Assembly (NCBI GenBank): GCA_018136815.1
Contig: CM030936.1
Location: forward strand, 3,542,674 to 3,606,673
Direction of reading: 5' to 3'
DNA: 64,000 nt
Source: Isochrysis galbana
Lineage: Eukaryota > Haptophyta > Isochrysidales > Isochrysidaceae
A model generated the notes under the pieces. It searched no databases. It saw only the letters and a list, made by a program, of their open reading frames with translations, and was not told where the DNA came from. Shown here piece by piece: positions 44,090-55,140 of this stretch. Each line of letters starts with the position of its first letter. The first letter of the stretch is position 1. The position numbers and the translations under genes are program-made.

Positions 44090-47000
44090 TCAAATGGCCA
44101 TGCACAAACGAATGCGGCCTTCCTTGACGGATCGTAGTGGGTCTGTGATGATGGTGATGCGTGGCCCCATCGATTCCCAAGCGCCATTCACACGGTAGAT
44201 ATGGTATCGTACAGGAGGCTCGCGCGAGATGAACCTACACGTGAGAGAGCGAGCGGTGGACAGCATGCGTGCATGGCTTTGCACCAAAGGAGCGCATGAA
44301 CGTCACACATGGGGAGCGGCGGCACTTCCATGTCATGCGCGAGTTCGACCGCATGCCATGAATGAGCTACTCACATGCGAGCACAACAACCCGCGGCGGG
44401 CTGATAGTTGAGCCGTACCACAGGGCAGGCTGGGTACAGCGCCGAAAGCTGTGCACGGCTAGGGAAAGATACTCACTCCCATTCCGCCCACGAGATTTCA
44501 AAAACATTGTTGTCATAGAACCGAGTAGTCTTCACCTCCACAAAAACAGTCCCTCGCCCACCGCCTGCCAGGCTAGGCACTCCAACGTCGCAACGCGGCG
44601 CCATCCCACGTGCTTCGCCGGAGCAAGCGTGGCCCGGCAGCGAGCTCGGATCGCTCGCACGTCCCGTGTGCCTGTCCGTAATCTTCAGGTCGTAGGGCGC
44701 ACGCGTCTCCTCATCCAAGTTGAGCCATTCGACCCGTCTGGTGGGAGGTAAGGACGCGAGGAGGTATGCATAGACGAGTGCCTCGCCCCATCTGCCTACC
44801 GCCTTCAGATCGACATCGGCTGCCTTGGTCGCCCCGCCTCGCTTAGGACTGTGCCCGCTTCCTGGACCCGCTTGTAAAGCCACCCCAAGCGGCTGAGAGT
44901 GCGGCAATCGGAGGGTGCCACACCATGGCATTAGGCGCTCGCCAAGTTGGGCTCCAGCGAGGTGCGACACGCCAGCCGCAGCGTCGTGGGAGCAAGACTT
45001 GCCGTACGCGAGCGCAGCGACTGGGCGGTGCATTCGTGCACTGAGAGGGGCGGCGGCAGCGTCTACCGGGCGGACTGACACGTGTGTTGTGACGGACCTC
45101 TCGATCTGGGAGACCTCCTCTGAATCGGAAATGTTACTAGACCTCATGCTATCGCCAGAGCCGGCTGGTGCTGCAGCACCGCAAGCGCGAGCACAAGTCG
45201 TGCTCTCAGCGGCCGTTGTCGGATCCGTGTTGGACCTTGTGTTGCCGCTACTTTGCGTTACTACGGCGGCGCCCGCGCAGATCTCGCCGGTTCCCATGGC
45301 AGATGCGCACTGCCATGCTTCCGCACTCTGCACAATGGCTGCAATGGCCAACGGTGTGAGTCGTCCCGGATCAACCGAATCTCGAACGGTTTCCATTCCC
45401 TTGACGTCGGCGCGTTCCCCACTTTCAGCATCCACCTCATCGCTGGTGCGCTCGTTCGATGTAGGCTCGCTCTTCTCGCCGCTACCACTTTCGGAGCCTG
45501 ACTCAGAACTCGTCGACTCGGCCACTGCACCACGATCTGTCGCCTTCTCAGCTTGCGACGTTGCCCACCGCTTTGCTCGCCATCTGCTTCTCCCGAGCTG
45601 AAGCATCGCGTACTCGGTTGCGATGAGCAGTAGCGTCTCGTCAGTGATCACATCTCCGACAGTGTCGTCCACATTGGAGATCCGGTCCTCAGCGTGCATC
45701 CGCCCCTCGCGACGGCGGCGTTTCTTCCCCGCCCGCTCCTCTGACGGCCTCGCCCGCCTTAGGTCGCGGATGGCCGCCAGTGCGGCGCTCCATGTTGGCG
45801 CGTTGGCGCCGACGGCGATGCGTAGACTGGAAAGCCACGCAGCGACCCTCGGGTTGGAGGGTGGGAGCAACTCGATGGGGCAGGTGTCGAGACGCCTCTC
45901 AGCCGCAGCGGTCCCAGCCGTTGCGGTCGTCTCCTCACCTGTGCCATCAGCCGCCTGAGCTTTGCTCGGGCCTTCACACCCCAAAGCTCCCTCGCGCGTC
46001 CGCTCAGTCGCTGGTACCGCTCTTGACCCCACGTCCAAACTGCACCATCTGTCAGCTCGCATCCGCCGCTCATGCATCTTCTGCTGCCGATGCTCCTCGT
46101 ACAAAGAGTCGAGAGCGCGGCGAACTGCGCGCGCCTGAACGGGCAACGTGCCGGAAGAGGGAAAGTGAGCAAGATGATCAGTACTCTCGACGCATAAAGG
46201 CACATTTATCTCGTGGTTTGGCTCGTGTCTGCTACCAGGAAGGTGCTGGAAGCCGAGCTCGCGATGGGTCAGTGGGGTTGGTGACGCACCTCCGCTTCAG
46301 CCGACGCGTGCACTGCAAAGCTCATCGCCCGCGCCGTTGCCGGAAGGGCACTCGGAACGAGCACCACCCCCAGCGAAGCCAGGCTAGTCCCCAAACGGCT
46401 CTCGAGCCAGACACCGAGCTCGGCCGGGTCGAGGTCCGGAGCTCCCCTGGCTGTTTGCGGGCAGCCCCTCGAGCTTGCGCCACGTTGCGTCATGAAGTCT
46501 ATCAAGTGTGGCGCCACGTCTGAAAACCGGATGCGTGAGCCGCGCGCAACGGGATGCCAACGCGCATAGACTGCGGGATGGAGGGCGAGAGGCCCCACCC
46601 CAAATGAGTCAAAGCACCGCCCGCCGTTCGGCGTGGAAGCCATGCTCGCTTCCGCTCCGGACTCGCCTGCAGCGCGTCCATCCACCACCTCCTCCTCATC
46701 CGATTGAATGTCGATCTCCTCTTCGCTCTGCGGCGCCGCAAGCAAGCAGCTATTGCTCTGCTGTCGTACGAGCGCTGGCACACCCCTGGCATGGAGCAGG
46801 GCAACCACTTCCTCTTCCAGCTCTGCTACACACCCGATCGCGTGCGTCGCTAAGAAGCCCGCCGTGTACGAGCCGACAGCCGCCTCAATATCCCAGAGGT
46901 GTGCGAGGACACCGATGCTCTCGCTTCTTACACCGATTGTCTCAAAGGAAGGGAGGCCGAGCGAGGCGCTTGCGGCCGCACAGACAGCAGAGAAGCTGGC

Positions 47001-47105
47001 GTACCCACCAGAGACCACGATCGAGCGCACTGCAGCCGCACAAGCGGCCTCCGCCGCCGGAAGCGCCCCGACGCCCACCGACGGCGGAACCGTCGACCGA
47101 TGCAT
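44090..47105 (-). CDS. Large protein with C-terminal DUF3883 (NO VEIN C-terminal) domain, 3 exons
   Basis: DUF3883 is a nuclease-like fold found at the end of plant NO VEIN and of many helicase-linked proteins. Exons are 47105-46290, 46134-44477 and 44234-44090, 872 aa. Introns are 155 and 242 bp with gtgcgt/ttcag and gtgagt/tgtag ends; all junctions keep frame. The domain starts near residue 715: VGRWGEALVYAYLLASLP, EWLNLDEETRAPYDLKI, VFVEVKTTRFYDNNVFEIS. Across the last junction comes WAEWEFISREPPVRYHIYRV, and finally PRITIITDPLRSVKEGRIRL. The E-x-K in FVEVKTT matches the catalytic pattern of restriction-like nucleases. The first 700 residues are Ser/Glu/Arg-rich with no visible helicase motif. 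ATG 47105 (starting MHRSTVPPSVG) is chosen because sequence upstream is GA-rich and lacks a better start. Confidence 0.75.
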
Positions 47106-47887
47106 GGGCTCCCCCCACCCCACCCCTCCCCCACCCCCTTCTTCCGTTCCTCCTCCTCTTCCCTCCTCTTCCCCTCTTCTTCCTCCTCTCTCTCCTCTCC
47201 GTGGAAGCTCCGCGGAAAGACCTGGGTGAGGAGGCCGTCTGCCACCCTGGCGTCGCTCTTCAGCGTGTAAGAGATAATTTAAAACAAATCTTGTGAAGGT
47301 GGATGATGAAGTCCTACGACTAGGAGTAAAGTGTGTGTTACCCCCCAGGAGCCAGCGAGCCAACGAGCCAACTTGTCAGAGTTTTCTTGTTGTCCTAGTT
47401 TAATCCTAGTGCTGAGGGACCGTGTCTTGACGGCAACGGAGCCCCTCCCCCGCGATGTGGGTGTGCGCGGTTGGTGCATGGCTCGTCCGGTGTATGTGGC
47501 TAGGGATGCTAGCCAACAAGCAACAAGCACCAAGACCACTTACACTTACACTTACACTTCCTGCTACATGTGACATGTGAAAAACAGGATACCCGTTTTT
47601 GTGTGAAGGTGAAGGCTTCGTGAAGGCCAAAACCAGCGTTTTCACCGTTTTTCTGAAGCCCCCCCCCCCCACCCCCGCGCGTGCGCGCGCCGCGCTCGCG
47701 CCAACCCCCCACCCCCACCCCCTCTCTCTCTATGACGAATCAACCCTAACATTGATTACAATGACAATGACAATGACTAGCTTGACTACAACATTTTTGC
47801 CTTTAGTTACACTATGAAAATTTGGCTGTGGCAATAGTCATGGCTTGAATAATGGACTTTTGAAATAGTCAAGTAATAGTTGACTTC
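47106..47887. other. Intergenic, low complexity
   Basis: CT-rich sequence upstream of the NO VEIN-like gene on its strand, C runs near 47660, and taca/caatga simple repeats at 47540-47770. No gene is supported. Confidence 0.5.
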
Positions 47888-49166
47888 TTGACTATTTTTG
47901 ACTACAAATGCAAATGCAAATATGCAAACACACCGTATGTAGTAACGATAGTAAGTAAAAATCCCCTATCGAATCGAACGTGCGGCGGCGGCGGCCTCTC
48001 TCTCGCTCTCATCGGCGATGGCACCGCCTCGTCGTCAGGTCCAGCGGTCCAGCAAAGGCAAAGGCGCATCACCTCGGTGTTGTTGCCGGAGCTGAAGCGA
48101 CCAAGGAGCGCCATCGGCCGGCAAATTGCAGTACCGGGTTCAGCTTGGGGCGGTAGCGTCACGGCCGCCGAGAAGTCGACGCAGTACAAGTGTACCGTGA
48201 TCGACATGACAATCGCGCATCGCTTCACTCCCGGAGGCCAACCACAACAAGCCTGGAGGGTTCAGGAGATGGGCGAGAGCGGCGAGGGAAGCTTAGAGCA
48301 TGGTGACTCAAGCGGCGACACCTTCTGGCTACCACATCAAGAGTTCCTCAAGTACTACTACAACACATTCCCCGAGGAGCTGCCCACGCCAGCTGACGAC
48401 GCAAACGCAGACCAACCCCAACAGACATCGCAACCATCGTCGGCGCCACCCACGGCTGGAGAGGAGGCAGCTGCAGCTGGGGATGCGGCAAATGAACAAA
48501 AGGAGGAGAAATCCCCCGTGTTCGCTTTCTTCGATCAGTTGTCCGACGAACTGGTGCACTTCGGCCCAAAGTCGGGCCAGTACAAGGTACAAGGTGACGT
48601 TCAGGTGCAACGTCCAAAGCGATGGCATTCCCTGCGGCACCACGCGATCGTTCCTACACTGCAAGGAGAGGGCGATTTCAAGCTCGAACCTTCACCAACA
48701 CATCAAGGACTTTGCGGAGAAGAAGCGTTGTCCGGCTCACGCAGCTGCGCTCGCCCATATAGAGAAAAGTAGCAAGAACCGGGTCACCCTCGCTGACGGC
48801 AAAAGAGTGCTCAAGATGAATTTCGAGGAGGCCTTCGAACATCACGTGCATGCAACTGTGCTGAGAGCAGCCGGAGTGATCTCGGCGGCTCTCTTAAGGT
48901 CGGCCGAGTTCCGGGGTTATATCCACGGCTACCAACCGAGAGCTGTCTTTCCTATTCCTAACAATGACATCATCAACAAAATTGCAGCGTGCATTGATGA
49001 GTTGCAACTCGAATCGCAGCGCGCTACATTGCGCCAAATCCAAGCAAGGCAGGGAGGAAAGCCGTGCCTCGGGCTGCAGCTGGATATGTGGACGGACTCC
49101 AATACCCACACCGCTTTTGCCGCAATAACCGCGTCATACGTTGAAGATCTCTTCATCGCTCGATAG
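47888..49166 (+). pseudogene. Transposase-like gene (hAT type suspected), frameshifted and truncated
   Basis: The first frame (to about 48590) encodes CTVIDMTIAHRFTPGG and YYNTFPEELPTP and ends FGPKSGQYKV. An exact 7-bp tandem duplication (48580-48593) then shifts the frame. Reading resumes as TFRCNVQSDGIP, SSSNLHQHIKDFAEKKRC (a BED-like zinc-finger pattern), RGYIHGYQPRAVFPIPNND and CLGLQLDMWTDSNTHTAFAA, with a TAG at 49166. The L-D-x-W-T-D segment after a BED finger is typical of hAT transposases. The catalytic C-terminal half is missing. No terminal inverted repeats were found. Confidence 0.5.
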
Positions 49167-49501
49167 CCTTTCCTCGATTGACGCCGCTCTCCCGTTCGCG
49201 GCTGATTTTTGTAGTCCTACGTGTAGATTACTTTCAATGATTACGTCTGAATAGAATATGAACGTCGAACTCCCCCTCTTTCGGAGGTGCCACCTTAATC
49301 ATTATCAGTAGCGCAAGCACGCACAGGCACACGCTCAACAGGATTCGTCTCACGCGCATCCGCCCCCTGCCCGGCTCGGCTGGGGCCGCCAACTCATGTA
49401 GTTTGTTTACTGGCGGCTCACCCCCCCCCCCCCCCCCCGCCTCCCTCGTCTCGCCATAGAACCAAGCCTCAATTCCTCTCTGCCAAAATCAATGCGAAAA
49501 A
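49167..49501. other. Short intergenic, no gene
   Basis: No supported coding signal; a C homopolymer lies at 49422-49438. Confidence 0.5.
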
Positions 49502-50206
49502 CTAGTGGGGCTCCTTCCGGTGTATCCGTCTCCCAGCCGGTGCCCATGGCATTCCCCCGCTGACAACGCCTGATCTTTCGGCTGACCGGCCATACTTGAA
49601 GTCGAAGTCAACCGGTGTCTCGTTCGCGCTGGACCCAAAGCTCGGCGTCCAGTACGAGGTGGGCTCATGGCGTGCACGCGTAGGCAGAGCGGTTGATCTG
49701 GGCAACTTGTCAAGCGGGTATATCGGCTTCAGCGCGTCATAGCTGAGCGGGTGGCGAGTGGAGCAAGCACGATCATGCTTAGGCGATGGAGCGGTACCAT
49801 CGAGCCCGTTGAGCACCCTCGATCCCCATCGTGATTCCACATACTCCCCAGGTGTGCCATTGATGTCCTTCATCCTCCTCTGGAGCTGCCGCATCGCCGC
49901 CGCCGCCGACGGGTCTGAGAGCACGGCGGCCCAGTCTGTCTCTCGCTTTCTTTCGGCAATGAAGTCAAGCAGCTCCTTTGGCCGGTAGCGGGACAGCTCT
50001 CGCCGCTCCGCCTCTGACTCTGGAGGGATTGGCGCATGGTCCCGCAGGTAGAGCCGCTTCATCAGCTCGGCCTCCTTGTTGATCGTCACACCGATACTCA
50101 TTCCTTTAGCATGGCCGTCGGAAATCTTACCCCCTCCCCCGTCGGCAACGCGCGCACGTACCGCGTTGCGCGCATGCTGGTAGATGTCCAGCAGTGGCGA
50201 CGCCAT
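49502..50206 (-). CDS. Unknown single-exon protein, 234 aa
   Basis: ATG at 50206 (MASPLLDIYQHARNAV) to TAG at 49502. The central part is helical and charged: NKEAELMKRLYLRDHAPIP, SRYRPKELLDFIAERKRETD, MRQLQRRMKDINGTPGEYVE. The C-terminal third is Pro/Ser/Thr-rich with DFDFKYGRSAE. There is no signal peptide, membrane helix or recognised domain. Codon use is like the host genes around it and there is no repeat in it, so I treat it as a real host gene. An extension to a GTG at 50251 is possible but unsupported. Confidence 0.55.
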   Translation of the reverse strand: MASPLLDIYQHARNAVRARVADGGGGKISDGHAKGMSIGVTINKEAELMKRLYLRDHAPIPPESEAERRELSRYRPKELLDFIAERKRETDWAAVLSDPSAAAAMRQLQRRMKDINGTPGEYVESRWGSRVLNGLDGTAPSPKHDRACSTRHPLSYDALKPIYPLDKLPRSTALPTRARHEPTSYWTPSFGSSANETPVDFDFKYGRSAERSGVVSGGMPWAPAGRRIHRKEPH

Positions 50207-50660
50207 CCCCACTCCGCCTCGCCGCCCGGCCTCTTCAGCAACGAGCCGCACTACCCCCGTCCCGCCGAGCTGCCGACCAAGAAGCCGTTACAAGAGAACG
50301 GGCGAGGGCGGCAGTGGGAAGCAAAAGTGCGACCCCGAGACAAGAAACAGAAACACGCGACCCGGCAAACAAACCTGGAAACACCGGCCACCGTGGTGGT
50401 ACAGATAACCTAAGACGGCACATAATACGATAAACACCGAGGCGCATGGCACGAGGCGGAACTACAAGTAGGTGGTATAAAAAATAGTCGAACGCGAACT
50501 CAACTCAAACTTTTTGACCCCTTGAATGTAGTCAACTACCTACTCCTACTACTACTCCCTTGACCTTGACCCCCAAAGTGAACACTCTCAAAAACACTGA
50601 AAATTTCCCTCGCGCCGCGTTAACGCGGTGCTCAACAAGGCGAAACAACGAAAGCACCCC
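50207..50660. other. Intergenic flank of element 3
   Basis: No gene recognised; AT-richer sequence with ctcctactactac repeats near 50540. Confidence 0.45.
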
Positions 50661-51178
50661 TGTCGTATTCCATACGATGACAGACTTTTACTTCTAACCG
50701 GTGGTTTATTTTAAGCCTCAAGGTCTCGTCGGCGACATTCTACCCCTTCTCTTACTTTCTTTCGAGGTCATCAAACGTTCCACGACTGTCTTCCGTCTTC
50801 TCTTCATGCATCGGTTGTAGTCTTCCGTCTTCTCTTCGTATATCGGCGGTAGCTCCACAGCGAGGTCTGCTCTCGTTGTTCCGACTTCTCTGTTTCGCAT
50901 GTCTGTGCGCCGATGAGTTGCCTTGGTGCCGACGCTTGACAGTCCGCCCTGAGTGTGGTTAGTTTTCGCCCTGTTTGGTTTAGTTCGTGTGTGTCTGTGT
51001 GACGAGGGGTCTTTTTGAGTCCCTGCGTTGTAGTCTCTCGTGTCTACCTTGGACCTAAGAAGCTCTCATTCTCCTTCTCTCTCTTCCTCTAGCTCGCTAG
51101 CTAGCCTCGGCCCTACCCTCCAACGCCGCGCGTTGTGAGCCTCCGAACCTCCGTCTCTCTTCTCGTCCCTCGCACTCG

Positions 51179-53458
51179 ATGGTAGAAGCTGTCAGACCCG
51201 ACTTCTACTATGACCTCTCAGACATATTCCCGCAAGCAACCACCTACGACTCCTTCACGGCCGCGTCAGCTGCCGGCTCGATCGAACGGCCCTCTGCCCA
51301 CGAGCCAGTAGTCATCGCGTGTTCGACAAGCACAAATTCTGTCTTGGCGCCTACGACCGCGCCGTCCCATAATCCCGCTCCACTTCTGCCCATGGAAACA
51401 GCGGGAACTTCTTTCGGGCCACAAGGGGTCCACTTCGTCGGAACCGGCGGCTCCGAGCCTCCGCAAGGTCCTTCTAACACGGCGGCGCCATCCGCCGCTC
51501 CGTCTGACGAGCCGCTGCTCGTGGATCCACTCCGCGATCGAACCGAGCTCACCTCTCTCGGGACCTCGGGCAGCCCGAGGCCCGACCCCCAAGTCCACCC
51601 GCTTGAAGACAGCGCGTGGGAACACGTAAGCGAGTCTCCTTCGGCCGCCGACTTTTTAGCCGACCGCCTCGCCCACATGCAGTCCGCGATCGACGCTCAA
51701 CTACTTCGCGATGAGAAACGCGACCGAGAGCACGCCGCCCTCCTCGAGATGATAGCGGGCCTCAGCACCCACGTCAGGGCCTTGCGGGCTTCTACCACCC
51801 CGACGCCTGCAGCAGAGACGGCACACCCTTCGGCGCCGAGACCGCCCCCTTCATCGACCGCACGTCCTTCAGCGCCTCACGCGGTCGCCCCGGCCCTTTC
51901 CGACGCTCCCGTCGTCGCGGTCGAAAACCCCCGGATGCACTCCGAGGCAACCGCTTTAGTCGGGGAGCTGGTTCCACGCCAATATGTCCAACCCTATGAA
52001 CACGGGACCGGGCACCAAAAGGCCACGGGCCTATACCTCTCCGACTCGCTCCCTACTCTGACCCCTACGTGTGTCGTAGAGGGCCGCCTCTCGGCCATGG
52101 CCAATTTGCCGCCTTCTCCCCACCGCGGTGCCCTGCGCAGCCGCACTTACGTGGGCGTCGCCGGTGCTATGGCGACCCAATGGATGCCCGTCCTTCTGGC
52201 GCATTGCCGCCAAAACTCCTTTTCGCCGACTTCCTCGGCCACCTCTTTACTCGCCACCGCGCACGAGAGCTTGGCCGCTAACCCGTCGTGGAGCTCTACC
52301 GACGCTCGTGAGGCCGTTAGCCTGGCTAACGCCGCGACGTGGGCGTCACTTTCTCGCTTTAGTCGGGGAGAGGTGCAGGGCAATCCCCATAATGCACACC
52401 CCGAAGTAATTACCGCTCCACCTTCCGCAGAAGAGGCGGGGGCAGACGAGCGACTGCCGACAACGTCGCCGTCGCAAAAAGACACACGAGAGGCGCCCAC
52501 ACCGCTCGTGGACCCAGTCGCCCCATGGACGGCCCCACTACCGGAAGTAGTCGCCGACTTTCCTTCTGGCCCGCCCTCAGTGCTCAAAAAGAGATATGGC
52601 ACCTGGCGAGCCCCCGATCAACACAGCAGTTCCGGCTGGGCCCACGTGCCGCCGCCGGCAGCTGCAGAAGTTTTACGCCACTCAGAGACATGTACGGCGG
52701 ACACCGCCACTTCCGCCTCCTCGCCGTCCGCAGCCACTCCGTCCGCTCAATCCGCTTTGTCGGAAATGGCAAATTACCGCAAGACTTCCGCCCCACAGCC
52801 AAATCCGCCGTCTTTCCCACGGACAGAAGCTCACCTAGGGCTTGCAAAGCTGTGGGATCAACCACCGCGTCATCCGAACGACCGTAGAGGACTCGGCTAC
52901 CGACGTAGTAATCCACAGCCACCTCGGTCCGTCGCAGCGGTCAGTCCTGGACCCTGGTTGGCCCCCTCATTGGATTCCGACGGGTCATTGGCCTACGCCC
53001 ACCGGGACGTCATCGACACCCCCAAGTTCACGACACCTCGCCACAGCCTATATGTGCGCGACCTACGCATCCTACGTGAAGGCACCAGGGACGGAATCCT
53101 CCTGGCCGACACCGCTCTCACGGCGAGTCCGGTGGCCGACACCGGGGCTGGCCCGTCAGTCATCACTCAAGGCTTATTAGATTGCCTACCTCCGGACGCT
53201 TGCGTTACCAAAGTAACCGACGACTGTCAAGGACCTCTTCGAGGCCCCAATGGCGCGAACCTCGTCACTCGAGGAGTCGTCACAGTCGTTTTCTCTATGA
53301 GCGGCCGCGCTTTCCGCCACCGATTCGACGTCATCGAAGGACACCCGATGCTCCTCCTAGGCATCGACTTCCTTCAGGCGCATTCCGCCACCATCTCGCT
53401 ATCCCCCCACTCGGAGGGAAGCATCACCCTTACCGTCCCTCGAAAGGGATCCGATTAG
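51179..53458 (+). pseudogene. Gag N-terminus fused to half methyltransferase and protease (element 3)
   Basis: A 759-aa open frame. Residues 1-240 are gag-like: Ser/Pro-rich, with a coiled coil around DAQLLRDEKRDREHAALLEM. At about 51900 the frame jumps to VVAVENPRMHSEATALVGEL, then VQPYEHGTGHQKATGLYL. The gag capsid, the gag stop and the methyltransferase part with the PPC cysteine are therefore absent, yet the frame is kept. Retropepsin follows with DTGAGPSVITQGLL and LLLGIDFL. The frame ends in a TAG at 53456. A deletion derivative with the methyltransferase inactive by loss of its catalytic half. Confidence 0.8.
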
Positions 53459-55140
53459 AACTCCGCCTACTCCAATTCCGTTCTGACGGAACTCGACACC
53501 TCTACCGGCGCTCCAGGGGTCGACGCCTGCACCACGGTTATGAGCGTCTCGTCCTACCCGTCCCCGGTTCCCGAGAGTCACGACCCCGAGTCGCTTACAC
53601 CTCAGTCGGTCACTCCGCGGACTTCAGATTTCACGAATGCGCTCGCCACCCAACCCTGCCACGGAGACTCACCGGAGTCCTCTCCTTTGTTCCCCACGGC
53701 GGATCGCTACGTCGAGGCAGCGCCGCTCACTTGCTCGAACGAGTACCTGCTCCACACCAAGGAAGCCCACGAGATCCCGGGCCTCCATCGCTACACCCTC
53801 TTCCTCGACGCTCCTAACTCCCTCCGAGGACAGCAATGCGCCGCCCTCGTCGACTCGGTGCCCCTCAGGGAGGGCCTCACTCCCCTGACCATTGTTCCGC
53901 GCGTCGAGAATTTCACGGACGATCACCGGGTCGCCGTCACCGTCATCAACATGAGCGAGAAGGCTCTCCACCTCCCCGCCCTTCACCCGGTAGCCTCGCT
54001 ACAAGTCCGGTTCAAGGTCCACTCCGGCTCCCCAGACGCCGCCCATGACCGCGATCCGGAGTCCTCCCTCTCTCCGGTTCAGATATCCCTCCTTGAATCA
54101 GCTAAAATCGACCCTAGCGGTCGCCTCTCTCCGGAGCAGCGAGCCCGAGTCCGCCGCCTGTTGGCTCGCCGGATAGCCGCTTTCGCCCCGAATCCAGGCG
54201 ATCCCAATCGAACTCACCTCCTTGAAGTGGAGCTCCCTCTCAATCCGACCGCCGTGCCTCACCGACACGCTCCCTCTCGCGTGGGACGCGAAGGCGAGAA
54301 AATCATCGAGGCGGAAGTCGAGAAGATGGAAGCCCACGGGATAATCAGGAAGTCCAACTCCTCCTGGGCTTCGCGAGTGGTGTTAGTCACCAAGAAAGAC
54401 GGCTCGGTCCGCTTTTGCGTCGACTACCGCGACGTTAACTCGAAACTACGAATAGAGGATAGCCCTCTCCCCCTCACGGTGGAGGCTATCGACCGGCTCT
54501 CGTCCGGCGGTGGGTCTTTGGACTCCCTGTTCTTGTGCACCCTGGACCTAGCCTCCGGCTTCTGGGGCATTCCCATTAAGGAGAGCGATCGCGGAATCAC
54601 CGCATTCGTCACCCACCGAGGGAAGTACGAGTTTAATGTGCTCCCCTTCGGCGTCCAATCTGGCCCTTCTTATATGTGCCGCGTCATGGATGCCGCCCTC
54701 GGCTCGCTCGCCTGGGAGATTTGCATGCCCTATCTCGACGATGTAGGTATCTGGGCCACAGGGCTCGGAAACAACCCCGAGGAGAGAGAGGCGGATTCCT
54801 TCAAGCAGATGCTCCACCGTCTCGACCTCGTCCTCGAGCGCCTCATTTGGGCCGGTTTGACATGCAAGATGTCTAAGTGCCTCTTCTTCGCCACTTCAGC
54901 TGAATATCTCGGTCATGTAGTATCCCGAGATGGATTGCACATGGACCCAAAAAAGGTAGAGGCCGTCGCCAATATCGACCCCAAGCGGATTAACTCTCTG
55001 GAGGCGGTCCGGTCATTCTTGGGGTTATGCTCATACTACCGCCGCTTCATTAGGAGGTTCGCCATTCGCGCCGCTCCACTTACCGCGCTCACTCGTTCCG
55101 GCGTCAACGTTGCCGTCGAGTCGCAAACTCCGGCCTGTCA
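53459..55140 (+). pseudogene. Reverse transcriptase part of element 3 pol
   Basis: This is in the same frame as the preceding one, so a single TAG (GAT-TAG-AAC) separates protease from RT. The corresponding site in element 1 has no stop. The linker (YLLHTKEAHEIPGLHRYT) is followed by RT motifs VVLVTKKDGSVRFCVDYRD, LPFGVQSGPSYM, YLDD near 54731 and SFLGLCSYYRRFIRRF. After VAVESQTPAC the sequence becomes LINE and the frame ends at 55186. Confidence 0.8.

Larger units (their letters stand above)
50661..55140 (+). mobile_element. Ty3/gypsy-type retrotransposon, element 3, internally deleted and 3'-truncated
   Basis: A leader starting tgtcgtattc (compare tgtcgcattc of element 1) precedes an ATG at 51179. 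The coding part keeps the gag N-terminus, the second half of the methyltransferase-like domain, retropepsin and reverse transcriptase. Near 55140 the element stops between RT and RNase H and LINE sequence begins. The leader/LTR boundary is not resolved. Confidence 0.8.
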
